Positions 51,567-60,908 are shown, counted from the stretch's first letter. The stretch is DNA of 64,000 bases from Aquisalibacillus elongatus (GCF_003843875.1 NZ_RKRF01000011.1:1-64000), one strand, 5' to 3'. Program-made: numbers and translations. The notes: a model not told the origin generated them from the sequence alone.

Positions 51567-52445
51567 TTAGGACGAAGTTAACTGAACAACCTGATTACGG
51601 CCTCTAGATTTAGCAAGATATAACGCCTGATCAGCTCTATTTAGAATTTCTTCTTTTCTAAAATTAGAAAACTTATCAAATGTCTCAGCGCCTAAACTTA
51701 TTGTCACAAAAGGCTTTGTCCGAGAATTTGGATTTGGTATATTCAATTGTGCAACCTTCTTACGAATACTCTCTGCAATTTTGAGCGCACCTTTTTGGTC
51801 AGTGTTTGGGAGAATGACGACGAATTCCTCTCCACCATAACGGGCAAAAAAGTCTGTAGGTCGCTTCAGTGTAGATTGAATAGTCTTAGCAACTTCTATT
51901 AAACACTCGTCACCTTTTGGATGACCAAATGAATCATTGAACTGCTTAAAGTGGTCAATATCCAATATTATTAAAGATGTCGTTTTATGACTTAACTCAC
52001 CTACAATTTCTTGCAACACTTGATCAAATTTTCGGCGATTTGGAATGGAAGTTAAGCTGTCTGTATTCGCCATATTGGTTTGCTCAATAATTCTCTCATT
52101 CTGTTGGATCATATTGATTTGGTGAGCTTGTAATCTATGAAACAGCAAACCTACAAATGCACCTAAAGATGAGAAAAACAGCAGCCTTATAATCCAGGCA
52201 ACCGTTAGTTGATTAACATTTTCTGTTACTTCTAACATCATAAACGGACCAGCTAAAAAACCACTCAACAACCCACTTATAATTCCACCTGGCGCTTTAA
52301 AAAACCATGCAGATAAAATAATGGGAAAATAGTATAAATGTACAGTAACCGTATTCGGTCTAAAAGTATAGACGATTACCCAAGAAATAGCCAAGGCTAA
52401 AGAGATATACAAAATGGGTAATAAACGCCTTTTGTTTAACACCAT
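51567..52445 (-). CDS. Membrane-bound diguanylate cyclase (GGDEF)
   Basis: 292 aa from the ATG at 52445 with AAAGG eight nt upstream. An earlier in-frame ATG (52613) would run into the aldolase gene and its terminator. About four to five membrane segments come first (RRLLPILYISLALAISWVIV onwards), then a linker helix and a GGDEF domain with DSLTSIPNRRKFD, LDIDHFKQFNDSFGH and the active RYGGEEF. RPTD five residues before GGEEF is an intact allosteric I-site. It should make cyclic di-GMP with product inhibition. Confidence 0.9.
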   Translation of the reverse strand: MVLNKRRLLPILYISLALAISWVIVYTFRPNTVTVHLYYFPIILSAWFFKAPGGIISGLLSGFLAGPFMMLEVTENVNQLTVAWIIRLLFFSSLGAFVGLLFHRLQAHQINMIQQNERIIEQTNMANTDSLTSIPNRRKFDQVLQEIVGELSHKTTSLIILDIDHFKQFNDSFGHPKGDECLIEVAKTIQSTLKRPTDFFARYGGEEFVVILPNTDQKGALKIAESIRKKVAQLNIPNPNSRTKPFVTISLGAETFDKFSNFRKEEILNRADQALYLAKSRGRNQVVQLTSS

Positions 52446-52523
52446 ATTACCAGCCTTTCTATATATTACCTCCATAATTCGCATTCTAGAAAAGTTCTTA
52501 AATTCCTTCCAAAACACATATAA

Positions 52524-52550
52524 AAACCAGCCGCTTAATACGACTGGTTT
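52524..52550 (-). terminator. Terminator of the threonine aldolase gene
   Basis: AAACCAG / CTGGTTT stem extended by CG/CG across a mismatch, with a T-run on the minus strand, 4 nt past the stop. Confidence 0.75.
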
Positions 52551-52554
52551 CAGA

Positions 52555-53574
52555 TTAAATAGCCTGCTGAATTTTTGATAAAGCTGTTTGAACATCTTCC
52601 TGTGAAATGCCATTATGGGTCACAAAACGAATCGTATAAGGACCATAAGGAACAGCTAATACACCTTGAGATTCCAGTTTTTGAATAAACTGTTCACTGG
52701 TTAGACCTAGGTTTTTTACATTGAGTAACACCATATTTGTCTCAACTTGGCCTTCAACCTCTATGCCTGATATGTCACCTAATCCTTCTGCTAAAACTTT
52801 AGCGTTATAATGGTCCTCTGCTAACCGATCTATCATATGATTTAACGCATATATACCTGGTGCGGCAACCATTCCGGCCTGTCTTAGCCCGCCACCTAAA
52901 CGCTTGCGCCATTTACGCGCGCGATCTATGAATTCTTTAGGACCTGCTAAAATGGATCCGACAGGCGCACCTAGTCCTTTTGATAAACAAAATTGAACAG
53001 TATCCGTATAGGCAGCATACTCATGTACCGGGATTCCGGTAGCAACAGAGGCGTTAAACAAACGAGCGCCGTCTAAATGAACAGGAATCTGGTGTTTTTG
53101 AGCAATATCTTTAATTTCTTTCATGTTCTCAAGTGGTAAAATCGTGCCACCTGCTTTGTTATGCGTATTCTCGAGACAGATCAAGCCCGTCTCAGGAAAA
53201 TGAATGTCTTCAGGGCGGATCGCAGCTTCAACTTCTTCTGGATTCATCGCTCCACGTTCACCCTTTATCGTTCGGGGCTGAATTCCAGCAAGTGCTGACA
53301 TAGCCGCTCCTTCATAAACAAACACATGAGCATTGTCTTCCATAATAACTTCATCGCTAGGCTTACAATGTGCCAAAACCGCTAGCTGGTTTCCTTGTGT
53401 TCCACTTGTGACAAACAAAGCCGCTTCTTTCCCAAGTTTCTCAGCGGCTAATGCTTCAAGTTGATTCACTGAAGGGTCTTCCCCATAAACATCATCGCCA
53501 ACTTCAGCTTCGAATGCAGCCTGACGCATTTCTTTTGTCGGCTTTGTAACTGTATCACTTCTTAAATCAATCAT
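52555..53574 (-). CDS. Low-specificity L-threonine aldolase
   Basis: 339-aa PLP enzyme of the LtaE/GntG aldolase group: MIDLRSDTVTKPTKEMRQAAFEAEVGDDVYGEDPSVNQLE at the start, LFVTSGTQGNQLA, HLDGARLFNA and the PLP lysine in QFCLSKGLGAPVGS. It cleaves L-threonine or allo-threonine to glycine and acetaldehyde. Acetaldehyde could be handled by the dehydrogenase at 1.7-3.2 kb, though the genes are far apart. Monocistronic; start behind GGAGGGG. Confidence 0.94.
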   Translation of the reverse strand: MIDLRSDTVTKPTKEMRQAAFEAEVGDDVYGEDPSVNQLEALAAEKLGKEAALFVTSGTQGNQLAVLAHCKPSDEVIMEDNAHVFVYEGAAMSALAGIQPRTIKGERGAMNPEEVEAAIRPEDIHFPETGLICLENTHNKAGGTILPLENMKEIKDIAQKHQIPVHLDGARLFNASVATGIPVHEYAAYTDTVQFCLSKGLGAPVGSILAGPKEFIDRARKWRKRLGGGLRQAGMVAAPGIYALNHMIDRLAEDHYNAKVLAEGLGDISGIEVEGQVETNMVLLNVKNLGLTSEQFIQKLESQGVLAVPYGPYTIRFVTHNGISQEDVQTALSKIQQAI

Positions 53575-53742
53575 CTAAGCCCCTCCTATCTTTTGTTTTA
53601 TTTTATAATAATTCAGCCTTTTACAAAACTATGAATCCTGAGGTTTTAAATTATTATAAAGAAGAAACAATAGCTATAAAGAGTATTTATAAATGAACAC
53701 GACATGTGCCTTTTTCATATAATGCATCATAATATGTAAAGT

Positions 53743-54219
53743 TTGGATGTGGTTTCTTTGAGTCGATTAGACCCGGAACAATTATATGTGGAGTACCGTG
53801 ACGGAGTAACGCCATATGAGCCGTTATTAAACAGACGTCATACCCTCACGCATTCGGATGAAACTGGGGAATTGTTTTTAACAGTCGGTTTGTCATACGC
53901 TTATGATTTATTTAATGAAATGCGTGATGAGGTGATTGGCGAGTGGATTGACCAGGCTGACGGTTGTTTTTACCATGTTTACTTATATGTCGGTGGTCCG
54001 TTTAGCGAGGAAGTTGCTTCAATTCGAAATGACATTTTCCGTCGCGAGCTACCATTAGCATTAGAAGCTATTCGATATGGCGATCGTGGCATCTTCAACC
54101 TCCATCCCAGTTTAGATTCATGTCAAATTATTACTCACTTTATGTCTGTTTACCCACAATTCAATAAAATTGAAAACTGGGGAACTTTCGACGATTATAA
54201 TATCCTCCTCTCTCAATAA
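53743..54219 (+). CDS. Staygreen-domain protein
   Basis: 158 aa with the staygreen pattern: LDPEQLYVEYRDGVTPYEPL, RRHTLTHSDETGELFLTVG, MRDEVIGEW, RNDIFRRELPLALEAIRYGDRG and ENWGTFDDYN. Plant staygreen is a Mg-dechelatase of chlorophyll; bacterial members can act on chlorophyll-like tetrapyrroles in vitro, but their natural role is unclear. The start is uncertain: TTG at 53743, or a later GTG or TTG, and no clear binding site is visible. It is followed 57 nt later by an MBL-fold gene on the same strand. Confidence 0.85.
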   Translation: MDVVSLSRLDPEQLYVEYRDGVTPYEPLLNRRHTLTHSDETGELFLTVGLSYAYDLFNEMRDEVIGEWIDQADGCFYHVYLYVGGPFSEEVASIRNDIFRRELPLALEAIRYGDRGIFNLHPSLDSCQIITHFMSVYPQFNKIENWGTFDDYNILLSQ

Positions 54220-54275
54220 AACATACTTCTATAAGTTGTGAATACAATGTACAAACACCTTATAGGAGGATGATT

Positions 54276-55073
54276 ATGAAAATACAACGTCTTGGACATG
54301 CGATGTACTTGTTTACTAGCGAAGAAGGACATAAATACCTCGTGGATCCATTCGTCGATTTAAACCCTGGGTTCCCTCAACTACTCGATTCAGAAGAGTT
54401 TTACCAATCGATTGATGCTATTCTGTTAACTCACGGACATTTCGACCACACTAGCGGCCTTTCCAAATTTGTCGAACATAACCCAAACGTGATGATTGTA
54501 GCTCAATATGAACTAGCTTTAATTCTACTTCAACAAGGTCTCCAAAATGTTATGCCCATCAACTTAGGTGGCTCTGTCTTTTTCGAAGACGTTAAAGTGA
54601 CAATGGTACAGGCACTGCACACCTCATCTTATAAAGAAACTCAGAGCACACCGATTTATGCAGGGGAGTCATCTGGTTATATATTAGATTTCACAGATGA
54701 TCATACCGTTTATCACTCCGGCGATACGGCAATCATGTCTGATATGAAACTCATTCAAGATGTCTATCAACCAAGCATTGCAATTTTGTCTTCTTCTGGT
54801 CATTTTACAATGGGACCAAAGGAAGCTGCATATGCGGTTAAACATTTACTAGATGTTGATTACGTGGTTCCAAGCCATACGTTCCCGACTAAACAAACCT
54901 CTACCTCACCTGAGTTGTTAGAGGCTTTACTTAACGAATTTCCAGTTGTTGAAAATATGATTGGAAAAGACCAAGAACTTCAAAAACACCTCGAAGATTA
55001 CACGGACACTAAAGTTGTCTTAGTAGATTATGGGGAAGAATTACTTTTCAACCCTGCTCCTAGTCATATATAA
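54276..55073 (+). CDS. MBL-fold metallo-hydrolase (UPF0173-like)
   Basis: 265 aa from the ATG at 54276, six nt after AGGAGG. The metallo-beta-lactamase fold has LLTHGHFDHTSG as zinc motif, VQALHTSSYKE, YHSGDTAIMSDM and VVPSHTFPTKQT, so both metal sites are present. It resembles the UPF0173/YtkL group of predicted metal-dependent hydrolases. The substrate is unknown. It may share a transcript with the staygreen gene upstream. Confidence 0.88.
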   Translation: MKIQRLGHAMYLFTSEEGHKYLVDPFVDLNPGFPQLLDSEEFYQSIDAILLTHGHFDHTSGLSKFVEHNPNVMIVAQYELALILLQQGLQNVMPINLGGSVFFEDVKVTMVQALHTSSYKETQSTPIYAGESSGYILDFTDDHTVYHSGDTAIMSDMKLIQDVYQPSIAILSSSGHFTMGPKEAAYAVKHLLDVDYVVPSHTFPTKQTSTSPELLEALLNEFPVVENMIGKDQELQKHLEDYTDTKVVLVDYGEELLFNPAPSHI

Positions 55074-55158
55074 GTCTTTTTATGGTCAACTTTCCCAATT
55101 AGTTGGGTAGGTGCATATGTTAGTTTAGAACACTAACAATTTCAGGAGGTTATAAGAT

Positions 55159-56343
55159 ATGTTTCAGGATTCTCCATTTGAATCTTTTGATGCACCTATT
55201 CACGAGCAGGTCGTCCGTCAACAGCCGTCCGTACGTCAAATCATGCAAATACTTCGTTCAGAACACAATCAGTTATACGCACAGCTAACGCGCTCGGGTG
55301 TTAATAGACAATTTGTTGACTACGTATTTTATTTGGTCGTAAGTTTTACGTTAAATCAGGCTGACCACAACCAATCTGCTAGTCAAATCTATCAGCAATT
55401 TCAGCGCCAAGTTCCTTGGCTTAGAGTATTTTTTGCACAATCAAACGTTCCCCAAAGTCAGGTTGATCGCGTGTTAACGCAGGTGATCCAAATTACGTTA
55501 GACATTATCCATGAAGGCGATCAGCCTAGTACTGGCTGGTCTAATTGGGAAAACCTTGGTGGAAACTTAAACTCTGCGCCAGCCGTCTCATCGTGGGCGC
55601 CAAACCGTTTAGATGTTTTTGCAAGAGGGCAAAATCAGCAGCTCATTCATAAGTGGTGGGATGGTAACCGATGGAGTGACTGGGAAAACCTTGGTGGCAC
55701 GTTAACTTCTCCTCCATCAGCAGTCTCTTGGGGACCTAACCGAATCGATGTCTTTGTTCGAGGAACCGATCAAAGTTTGTACCACAAATGGTGGGATGGT
55801 AGCCGTTGGAGTGATTGGGAGAACCTCGGCGGCACTTTAACAAGTGGACCATCCGTTTCCTCACAAAGACAAAACCAGCTTGATGTCTTTGTTCGCGGAA
55901 CCAATAACCGACTATACAAACGGACTTGGAATGGTTCTAGATGGCTTGATTGGGAAGACTTAGGCGGAAACCTTACCTCTCACCCTGCTGCAGTTTCCTG
56001 GGGGAACAATCGAATTGACGTCTTTGCACGAGGGCAAAATCAGGAACTTATTCACAAATGGTGGGACGGCAACCGTTGGAGCGATTGGGAGAACCTTGGC
56101 GGAAGCTTAGTCGGTGCACCCGCAGCATCCTCTAGACGATCCAATCACCTTGATGTCTTTGTCCGTGGCACGGATAACCGTCTCTATAAAAAAACTTGGA
56201 ATGGATCACGATGGGAAGATTGGCAAGACCTTGGAGGTAACTTAACTTCACATCCCGCTTCGGTTTCGTGGGATTCTAACCGGATTGATGTATTTGCAAG
56301 AGGTCAAAACCGAAACTTGTACCACATTTATTATCAAGGATAA
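55159..56343 (+). CDS. Beta-propeller lectin-like protein (DUF346/PLL repeats)
   Basis: 394 aa. A helical N-terminal domain (about residues 1-125) is followed by six nearly identical blades of about 45-48 residues, each with W-x-x-W-E-[ND]-L-G-G, a P-[AS]-[AV]-S stretch, RIDVF[AV]RG and a K-W-W-D-G or KTWNGSRW end. This is the DUF346/PLL lectin-type propeller, which binds fucosylated sugars in some bacteria. There is no signal peptide, so a spore-surface or cytosolic location is possible. Blades are very similar at DNA level too, suggesting recent duplication. It converges with a VCBS-type gene. Confidence 0.85.
   Translation: MFQDSPFESFDAPIHEQVVRQQPSVRQIMQILRSEHNQLYAQLTRSGVNRQFVDYVFYLVVSFTLNQADHNQSASQIYQQFQRQVPWLRVFFAQSNVPQSQVDRVLTQVIQITLDIIHEGDQPSTGWSNWENLGGNLNSAPAVSSWAPNRLDVFARGQNQQLIHKWWDGNRWSDWENLGGTLTSPPSAVSWGPNRIDVFVRGTDQSLYHKWWDGSRWSDWENLGGTLTSGPSVSSQRQNQLDVFVRGTNNRLYKRTWNGSRWLDWEDLGGNLTSHPAAVSWGNNRIDVFARGQNQELIHKWWDGNRWSDWENLGGSLVGAPAASSRRSNHLDVFVRGTDNRLYKKTWNGSRWEDWQDLGGNLTSHPASVSWDSNRIDVFARGQNRNLYHIYYQG
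55536..56340 (+). repeat. Tandem repeats encoding propeller blades
   Basis: Six tandem units of roughly 135-145 bp inside the DUF346 gene, each with a segment close to GATTGGGAGAACCTTGGCGG. The high similarity points to recent expansion and could cause copy-number variation between strains. Confidence 0.75.
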
Positions 56344-56346
56344 AAG

Positions 56347-56382
56347 AAAACGAAACACCATCTCAGCGGTGTTTCGTTTTTT
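56347..56382. terminator. Bidirectional terminator
   Basis: AAAACGAAACACC / GGTGTTTCGTTTT, 13 bp, with an 8-nt loop and T-run, between the convergent propeller and VCBS genes. Confidence 0.9.
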
Positions 56383-57103
56383 AAATGTCACTACCAAAAA
56401 TTCCAATAGATTGTCGATCTAAATTAAACGTTTGGCCATCCCAAGCTAATGTATTCATAACATAACCTAACGAATCTGCATTGTATCTACCTGCAATGCT
56501 TTGGTATACGAGAATCTCGTAAACGCTGTCCCGGTCAAAATCCACGGGATAAAATCCGCTGATTGGATTAACCCAACCTTCTATAGGCTCTTTTAATCGA
56601 CCATTTTGATCATAGATTTCATTTAAGTATTCCGTCCCCCTAGTGGAAATATCTAATATATATTTTTTTTGATTTCGATCACTAATGACCCGCACCTTAT
56701 AATCATCTTGGTAGGTCACCTGATACGTGTAAAAGTTATTATAGATTTCAAAATTAAACAGCTGGTGAACACGATCATTTAACAAAGAATAAATATACTG
56801 ATACGTCGTTGCGCCGCTTCCACCAGAATCAATCGAGACTAATATGTCAACAACACCATTTCCCGTAAAATCACCTAAAAACAACGTCGGGTTGTAGCCC
56901 ATATTTTGGCTAAGCGGGATTGTCGTAACTCTATCATTCGCCCCACTTCGGACGACTAAAGTGATATGTTGAATAAAAGGACTGTCTGGCGTTTGGTTAC
57001 CCGTTAAAAATATATTATCTACTACACCATCTCCTGTCACATCACCTACATCTTCTGCCACCACATTAGGAAAATCGCCCCTATAATTCCACTGAAAATA
57101 CAT
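56381..57103 (-). CDS. VCBS/FG-GAP repeat protein
   Basis: 240 aa without signal peptide. It has calcium-loop-like FG-GAP/VCBS motifs: DVGDVTGDGVVDNIFLTG (about 18-35), FLGDFTGNGVVDILVSIDSGG (about 75-95) and PVDFDRDSVYEILVYQ (about 190-205), so a partial beta-propeller is predicted. Such proteins occur in Bacillaceae with unknown role. It converges on the DUF346 propeller gene; both products are propeller-like and lack signals. Binding site AAAGGAG. Confidence 0.8.
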   Translation of the reverse strand: MYFQWNYRGDFPNVVAEDVGDVTGDGVVDNIFLTGNQTPDSPFIQHITLVVRSGANDRVTTIPLSQNMGYNPTLFLGDFTGNGVVDILVSIDSGGSGATTYQYIYSLLNDRVHQLFNFEIYNNFYTYQVTYQDDYKVRVISDRNQKKYILDISTRGTEYLNEIYDQNGRLKEPIEGWVNPISGFYPVDFDRDSVYEILVYQSIAGRYNADSLGYVMNTLAWDGQTFNLDRQSIGIFGSDI

Positions 57104-57171
57104 CCCATACGATCTCCTTTCATTCAGTTCATGTAATATCGTATGGGCGAATTTGAAATTTGCTACTCTAG

Positions 57172-58851
57172 TCAGAATCTACCTGAGCGGAAGATGGAGT
57201 AAATTAACCAAGCAAACATTAAAATGGCAATCACAAAGCCGATTTCAATTGCCGGAACATCCCATAGCAATGACGTTTGTCTGCCTAATGCCGAACCAAT
57301 GATTAATCCAACCATAATCAAGCTAAATGCTAATAGAACGATACTAAACGAAAGTCGATTACTGATTTGATCTAACTTTGATAAAAAAGTTTCTGATTTT
57401 GGAATGGAAATTTCTATTGGCAGCTTCCGTTGTTTGGCCATAGCTTTTAGTTCCTTAATTGTAGCCGGTAAATCTTCTAAAATCTCACCGTAATCATTAA
57501 GTTGCTCCATCACATTTTCTGCAATTCTCTTCGGGTGATACTTTTCTCTAATCAACTCTTGGCCAAAAGGCTCCGCAGCATCTACAATGCTAAAGTCCGG
57601 ATTCAACTGTTCAATAACACCTTCTAATGTTATCAATGCTTTTCCGACTAGGGTTAAGTCAGACGGAATTCTTACTTTATGTCGTTGAGCGACTGAAAAC
57701 AAGTCTGTAATCGATTCACCTAAGCTAACTTCACTTAGCGGTACATCGTAATACTTAATCATGAGTTGTTCTAAATCCGCTCTTAATTCATGTTCATTTA
57801 CATCGTCGGATACAACTTCCATGTCCGTAATCGTATGAAGCATTCTGTCCACATCTTGTTTAACCATAGCAATAACAAGAGATGCTAAACGTTCTCTCAT
57901 CTCTGGTGACAAACGGCCAACTAGCCCAAAATCAAGTAAGGCCACACCTTGGTTTGGGATTGCCATAATATTTCCGATATGCGGATCGGCATGAAAGACG
58001 CCCTCTTTAAAAATCTGATACATAAACGTGTGAACGAGTTTTTCAGATAACCAATGTAGATCGATAGCCTCTTCTTTTAGTTCCTCTTGGTGACTGAGTT
58101 TTATTCCTTCTAGTGCTTCCATCGTTAACACTTTTCGATTTGTATAGTCCCAGTAAATGTCTGGTGTGATCACTTCTGGGTCTTCTGAAAATTGCTTTGC
58201 AATAAGCTCTGTATTACGTCCTTCTTTCTTATAATCTAATTCGTCTTTAATAGCTGTTGAGAATTCTTCTATAATGTCCACCACTTGATATTTATAAGCC
58301 CAATCAAACCGTTTTTCTGCACGTTTGGCCAACTCTTCTAAAATTTCAAGGTCGGTATGTATTTGCTTATAAATATTAGGGCGTTGAACTTTTACAACGA
58401 CTTTTTCTCCATTTTTTAATACCGCTCCATGTACCTGCCCAATAGAAGCCGCGCCAATTGGCGATTCGGCGAACTTCTCGAAAACTTCATGAACCGGATG
58501 GCCCAATTCCTTTTCGATAATGTTTTCCACTTCTTCATATGAAAATGGGGCAATATCGTCTTGTAACAAAGATAGTTCATCAATGATATGTTTTGGTAAT
58601 AAATCTGGTCGTGTGCTCGCCATTTGACCGACTTTAATGAAGGTCGGCCCTAATTCTTCTAAAAAATTCCGAATGCGTGCTCCAAGAGACTTTGAAGACG
58701 TCTCGGGCCTTTGTTTTACCATCATACGACGAGGTAAAGCAAAGACTTGTTCTAGACCTAATTCTTTTACGATAAACCCTAGTCCATTGCGTGAAAAGGC
58801 TGTAGCAATTTCACGATAACGACCGATATGGCGCACCTGTTTTCTAAACAT
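57172..58851 (-). CDS. ubiB: AarF/UbiB (ABC1) family atypical kinase
   Basis: 559 aa with the ABC1/UbiB signatures: KxGQ motif in FIKVGQMASTRPDLLP, Ala-rich nucleotide loop PIGAASIGQVHGAVLKNG with the catalytic Lys in VVVKVQRP, DELDYKKEGRN, HADPHIGNIM and LLDFGLVGRLS. Two C-terminal membrane helices follow (about residues 500-555). These membrane proteins support isoprenoid quinone (menaquinone in Bacilli) metabolism, but the mechanism is unsettled. It lies upstream, in the minus sense, of the VCBS gene and is probably separately transcribed. Confidence 0.9.
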   Translation of the reverse strand: MFRKQVRHIGRYREIATAFSRNGLGFIVKELGLEQVFALPRRMMVKQRPETSSKSLGARIRNFLEELGPTFIKVGQMASTRPDLLPKHIIDELSLLQDDIAPFSYEEVENIIEKELGHPVHEVFEKFAESPIGAASIGQVHGAVLKNGEKVVVKVQRPNIYKQIHTDLEILEELAKRAEKRFDWAYKYQVVDIIEEFSTAIKDELDYKKEGRNTELIAKQFSEDPEVITPDIYWDYTNRKVLTMEALEGIKLSHQEELKEEAIDLHWLSEKLVHTFMYQIFKEGVFHADPHIGNIMAIPNQGVALLDFGLVGRLSPEMRERLASLVIAMVKQDVDRMLHTITDMEVVSDDVNEHELRADLEQLMIKYYDVPLSEVSLGESITDLFSVAQRHKVRIPSDLTLVGKALITLEGVIEQLNPDFSIVDAAEPFGQELIREKYHPKRIAENVMEQLNDYGEILEDLPATIKELKAMAKQRKLPIEISIPKSETFLSKLDQISNRLSFSIVLLAFSLIMVGLIIGSALGRQTSLLWDVPAIEIGFVIAILMFAWLIYSIFRSGRF

Positions 58852-58900
58852 GATTTGACCTCCCTACCTAGAGTTTACCCTGATTAATAGGAATAAAAAC

Positions 58901-59034
58901 TCGGCTAAAATTAGGCTAAAAGGTCTGAGACGAAGAAATTTAAACCGTATTCGACAAGTTTCGTAACTATTCATCTCAAAAAAGGGTCTAACACTATAAA
59001 AGAGGTACTAAAACCATGTCAAAATGGTCTAAAA
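58901..59034. repeat. Intergenic repeat array E (word GGTCTGAAA / GGTACTAAA)
   Basis: GGTCTGAGA at 58922, GGTCTAACA at 58985 (exactly 63 = 3 x 21 bp later), GGTACTAAA at 59004 and GGTCTAAAA at 59026, with GGCTAAAA at 58903 and 58914. The core-like TTCGACAAGTTTCG (58950-58963) matches the reverse complement of the TTCGAATTTTGTCGAA core of the 3.3 and 25.6 kb arrays. It abuts the mqo terminator. Confidence 0.7.
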
Positions 59035-59035
59035 A

Positions 59036-59071
59036 AAGAGTCTATGATTCAAAGTAGAATCATAGACTCTT
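59036..59071 (-). terminator. Terminator of mqo
   Basis: 15-bp perfect stem (AAGAGTCTATGATTC / GAATCATAGACTCTT) with a 6-nt loop and T-run on the minus strand. Confidence 0.9.
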
Positions 59072-59078
59072 AATTCAG

Positions 59079-60590
59079 TTAACTCGACACTTGTTCTTGA
59101 ACGTGAGCTTCAACTAATCCTAAAGTTCTCGCTGTTTCCGATTGAACTTGGTCAGCTAACTCAGGATTTTCAGTTAATGATTGACCATAAGATGGCACCA
59201 TTTCTTTTATTTTAGGCTCCCAGTCTTGTAAATAAGCTGGGAAACAGGTTTCTAATATTTCAAACATGACGGATACGGCTGTTGATGCGCCTGGTGACGC
59301 TCCTAGAAGTGCTGCGATAGTTCCATCTTCTGAGGTCACTAATTCTGTTCCAAATTGAAGTGTTCCTTTGCCCTTGTCTTCCGTATCTTTAATTACTTGT
59401 ACGCGTTGTCCAGCAACGACGATATCCCAATCTTCACTTTTGGCATCTGGAATAAAGTCACGTAACGCTTCCATCCTTTTCTCTTTCGATTGAAGGACTT
59501 GAGAGATCAAATACTTCGTTAATTTCATCTCTTTAGCTCCTGCGGCTAACATTGTTAAAATATTATCTGATTGAAGAGATGAGATTAAGTCAAAAGGAGA
59601 CCCTTCTTTTAAGAACTTCGGTGAAAAGCCAGCGAATGGCCCGAATAATAATGTCTTTTGATTATCAATATACCTTGTATCCAAATGTGGAACAGACATC
59701 GGAGGTGCACCCACTGCTGCTTTTCCATAAACCTTCGCCTGATGCTGCTCAACGACTTCTGGATTGTTACAAACCATAAATAAGCCGCTAACCGGAAAGC
59801 CACCGATATTTTTACTTTCAGGAATGCCTGTCTTTTGTAATAACGATAGTGCGCCACCACCGGCACCAATAAAGACAAAGTCAGCCGTATGATGCTCTTC
59901 ACGTCCGCTATAAACATGTTTAACGTCTACTTCCCATGAGCCATCACGATTTTGACTAATATCATCCACACCATGCTGATACTTGACTTCCACGCCATGA
60001 TCTTCCAAATGATGAATTAACTTACGTGTTAAAGCTCCGAAGTTAACATCCGTTCCTGAATCAATTTTAGTAGCAGCAATTGCCTCATCTGTCTGACGGT
60101 TTTGCATAATTAATGGAATCCAGTTCATTAACTGTTGTGGATCATCTGAAAACTCCATCCCTTTAAATAAAGGGGTGTGCCTTAGCGCTTCAAAGCGTTT
60201 TTTAAGATAGTTTACATTTGCTTCTCCTCTTACTAAACTCATATGTGGCAGTGGCATAATGAAATCTTGTGGTCGCTCTAATAATTGATGATTCACTAAA
60301 TAAGACCAAAACTGTCTAGATACTTGGAATTGTTCATTGATCTTGATTGCCTTGCTTGTACTTATCGAACCATCTTCATTCTCAGGTGTATAATTCAGCT
60401 CACATAATGCAGCATGGCCTGTTCCAGCATTGTTCCACTCATTGGAACTTTCATCGCCAGGACGGTCCAATTGTTCAAAAATCTTGATATTCCAATCCGG
60501 TACTAATTCTTTTAAAATCGTGCCCAACGTAGCACTCATAATGCCAGCACCTATTAAAATAACGTCTTTTGTCTGTTCTCCGTTACTCAT
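59079..60590 (-). CDS. mqo: Malate:quinone oxidoreductase
   Basis: 503 aa matching Mqo: the FAD motif [20 protein letters not shown] at the N-terminus, [23 protein letters not shown], and C-terminal [20 protein letters not shown]. It oxidises malate to oxaloacetate at the membrane and passes electrons to menaquinone. It is monocistronic, with a strong terminator. UbiB, a quinone-related kinase, is encoded next on the same strand, perhaps only by chance. Confidence 0.96.
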   Translation of the reverse strand: MSNGEQTKDVILIGAGIMSATLGTILKELVPDWNIKIFEQLDRPGDESSNEWNNAGTGHAALCELNYTPENEDGSISTSKAIKINEQFQVSRQFWSYLVNHQLLERPQDFIMPLPHMSLVRGEANVNYLKKRFEALRHTPLFKGMEFSDDPQQLMNWIPLIMQNRQTDEAIAATKIDSGTDVNFGALTRKLIHHLEDHGVEVKYQHGVDDISQNRDGSWEVDVKHVYSGREEHHTADFVFIGAGGGALSLLQKTGIPESKNIGGFPVSGLFMVCNNPEVVEQHQAKVYGKAAVGAPPMSVPHLDTRYIDNQKTLLFGPFAGFSPKFLKEGSPFDLISSLQSDNILTMLAAGAKEMKLTKYLISQVLQSKEKRMEALRDFIPDAKSEDWDIVVAGQRVQVIKDTEDKGKGTLQFGTELVTSEDGTIAALLGASPGASTAVSVMFEILETCFPAYLQDWEPKIKEMVPSYGQSLTENPELADQVQSETARTLGLVEAHVQEQVSS

Positions 60591-60908
60591 AAAAACCTTC
60601 CTAATTATAGATTTGTAGTATTATATATTCAAAACAATAAAAAACGCTCTGTATAGAGCCTTTATAAAAATTTACAACCATTTACTATTATATAATAGAT
60701 TTTAATGATTTAAAAGACATGAAGATTTCAATTAAACGAATGATTGACTTTGGCAAAGATGGGATAAAATAAGTTAAACATAGCGACAAATGACGAATAT
60801 TTTAGTAAAATGAAAGTAACAAATACGTCTTCATAATCATGCTGTATTAGTTTATTATAACGTGGTAGGATGGTATGTAGATAACTATTGCATTAAAGGA
60901 GTGTTAAT
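60591..60908. other. Intergenic region without a gene between mqo and the aldolase gene (318 bp)
   Basis: Holds divergent promoters for the flanking genes. A small hairpin (GCTCT-GTAT-AGAGC, 60646-60659) and TTGACT (60744-60749) followed by TAAAAT are seen, but the spacing is about 15 bp, so no firm promoter is called. No open frame looks real. Confidence 0.6.

Noticed and set aside
52446-52613. N-terminal extension of the diguanylate cyclase
   Set aside because: It would run through the threonine aldolase terminator and into its coding end, and it reads as no known domain; the ATG at 52445 has its own ribosome binding site.
57172-60590. ubiB and mqo as one quinone-related operon
   Set aside because: A strong terminator and a repeat array lie between them, so co-transcription is unlikely.
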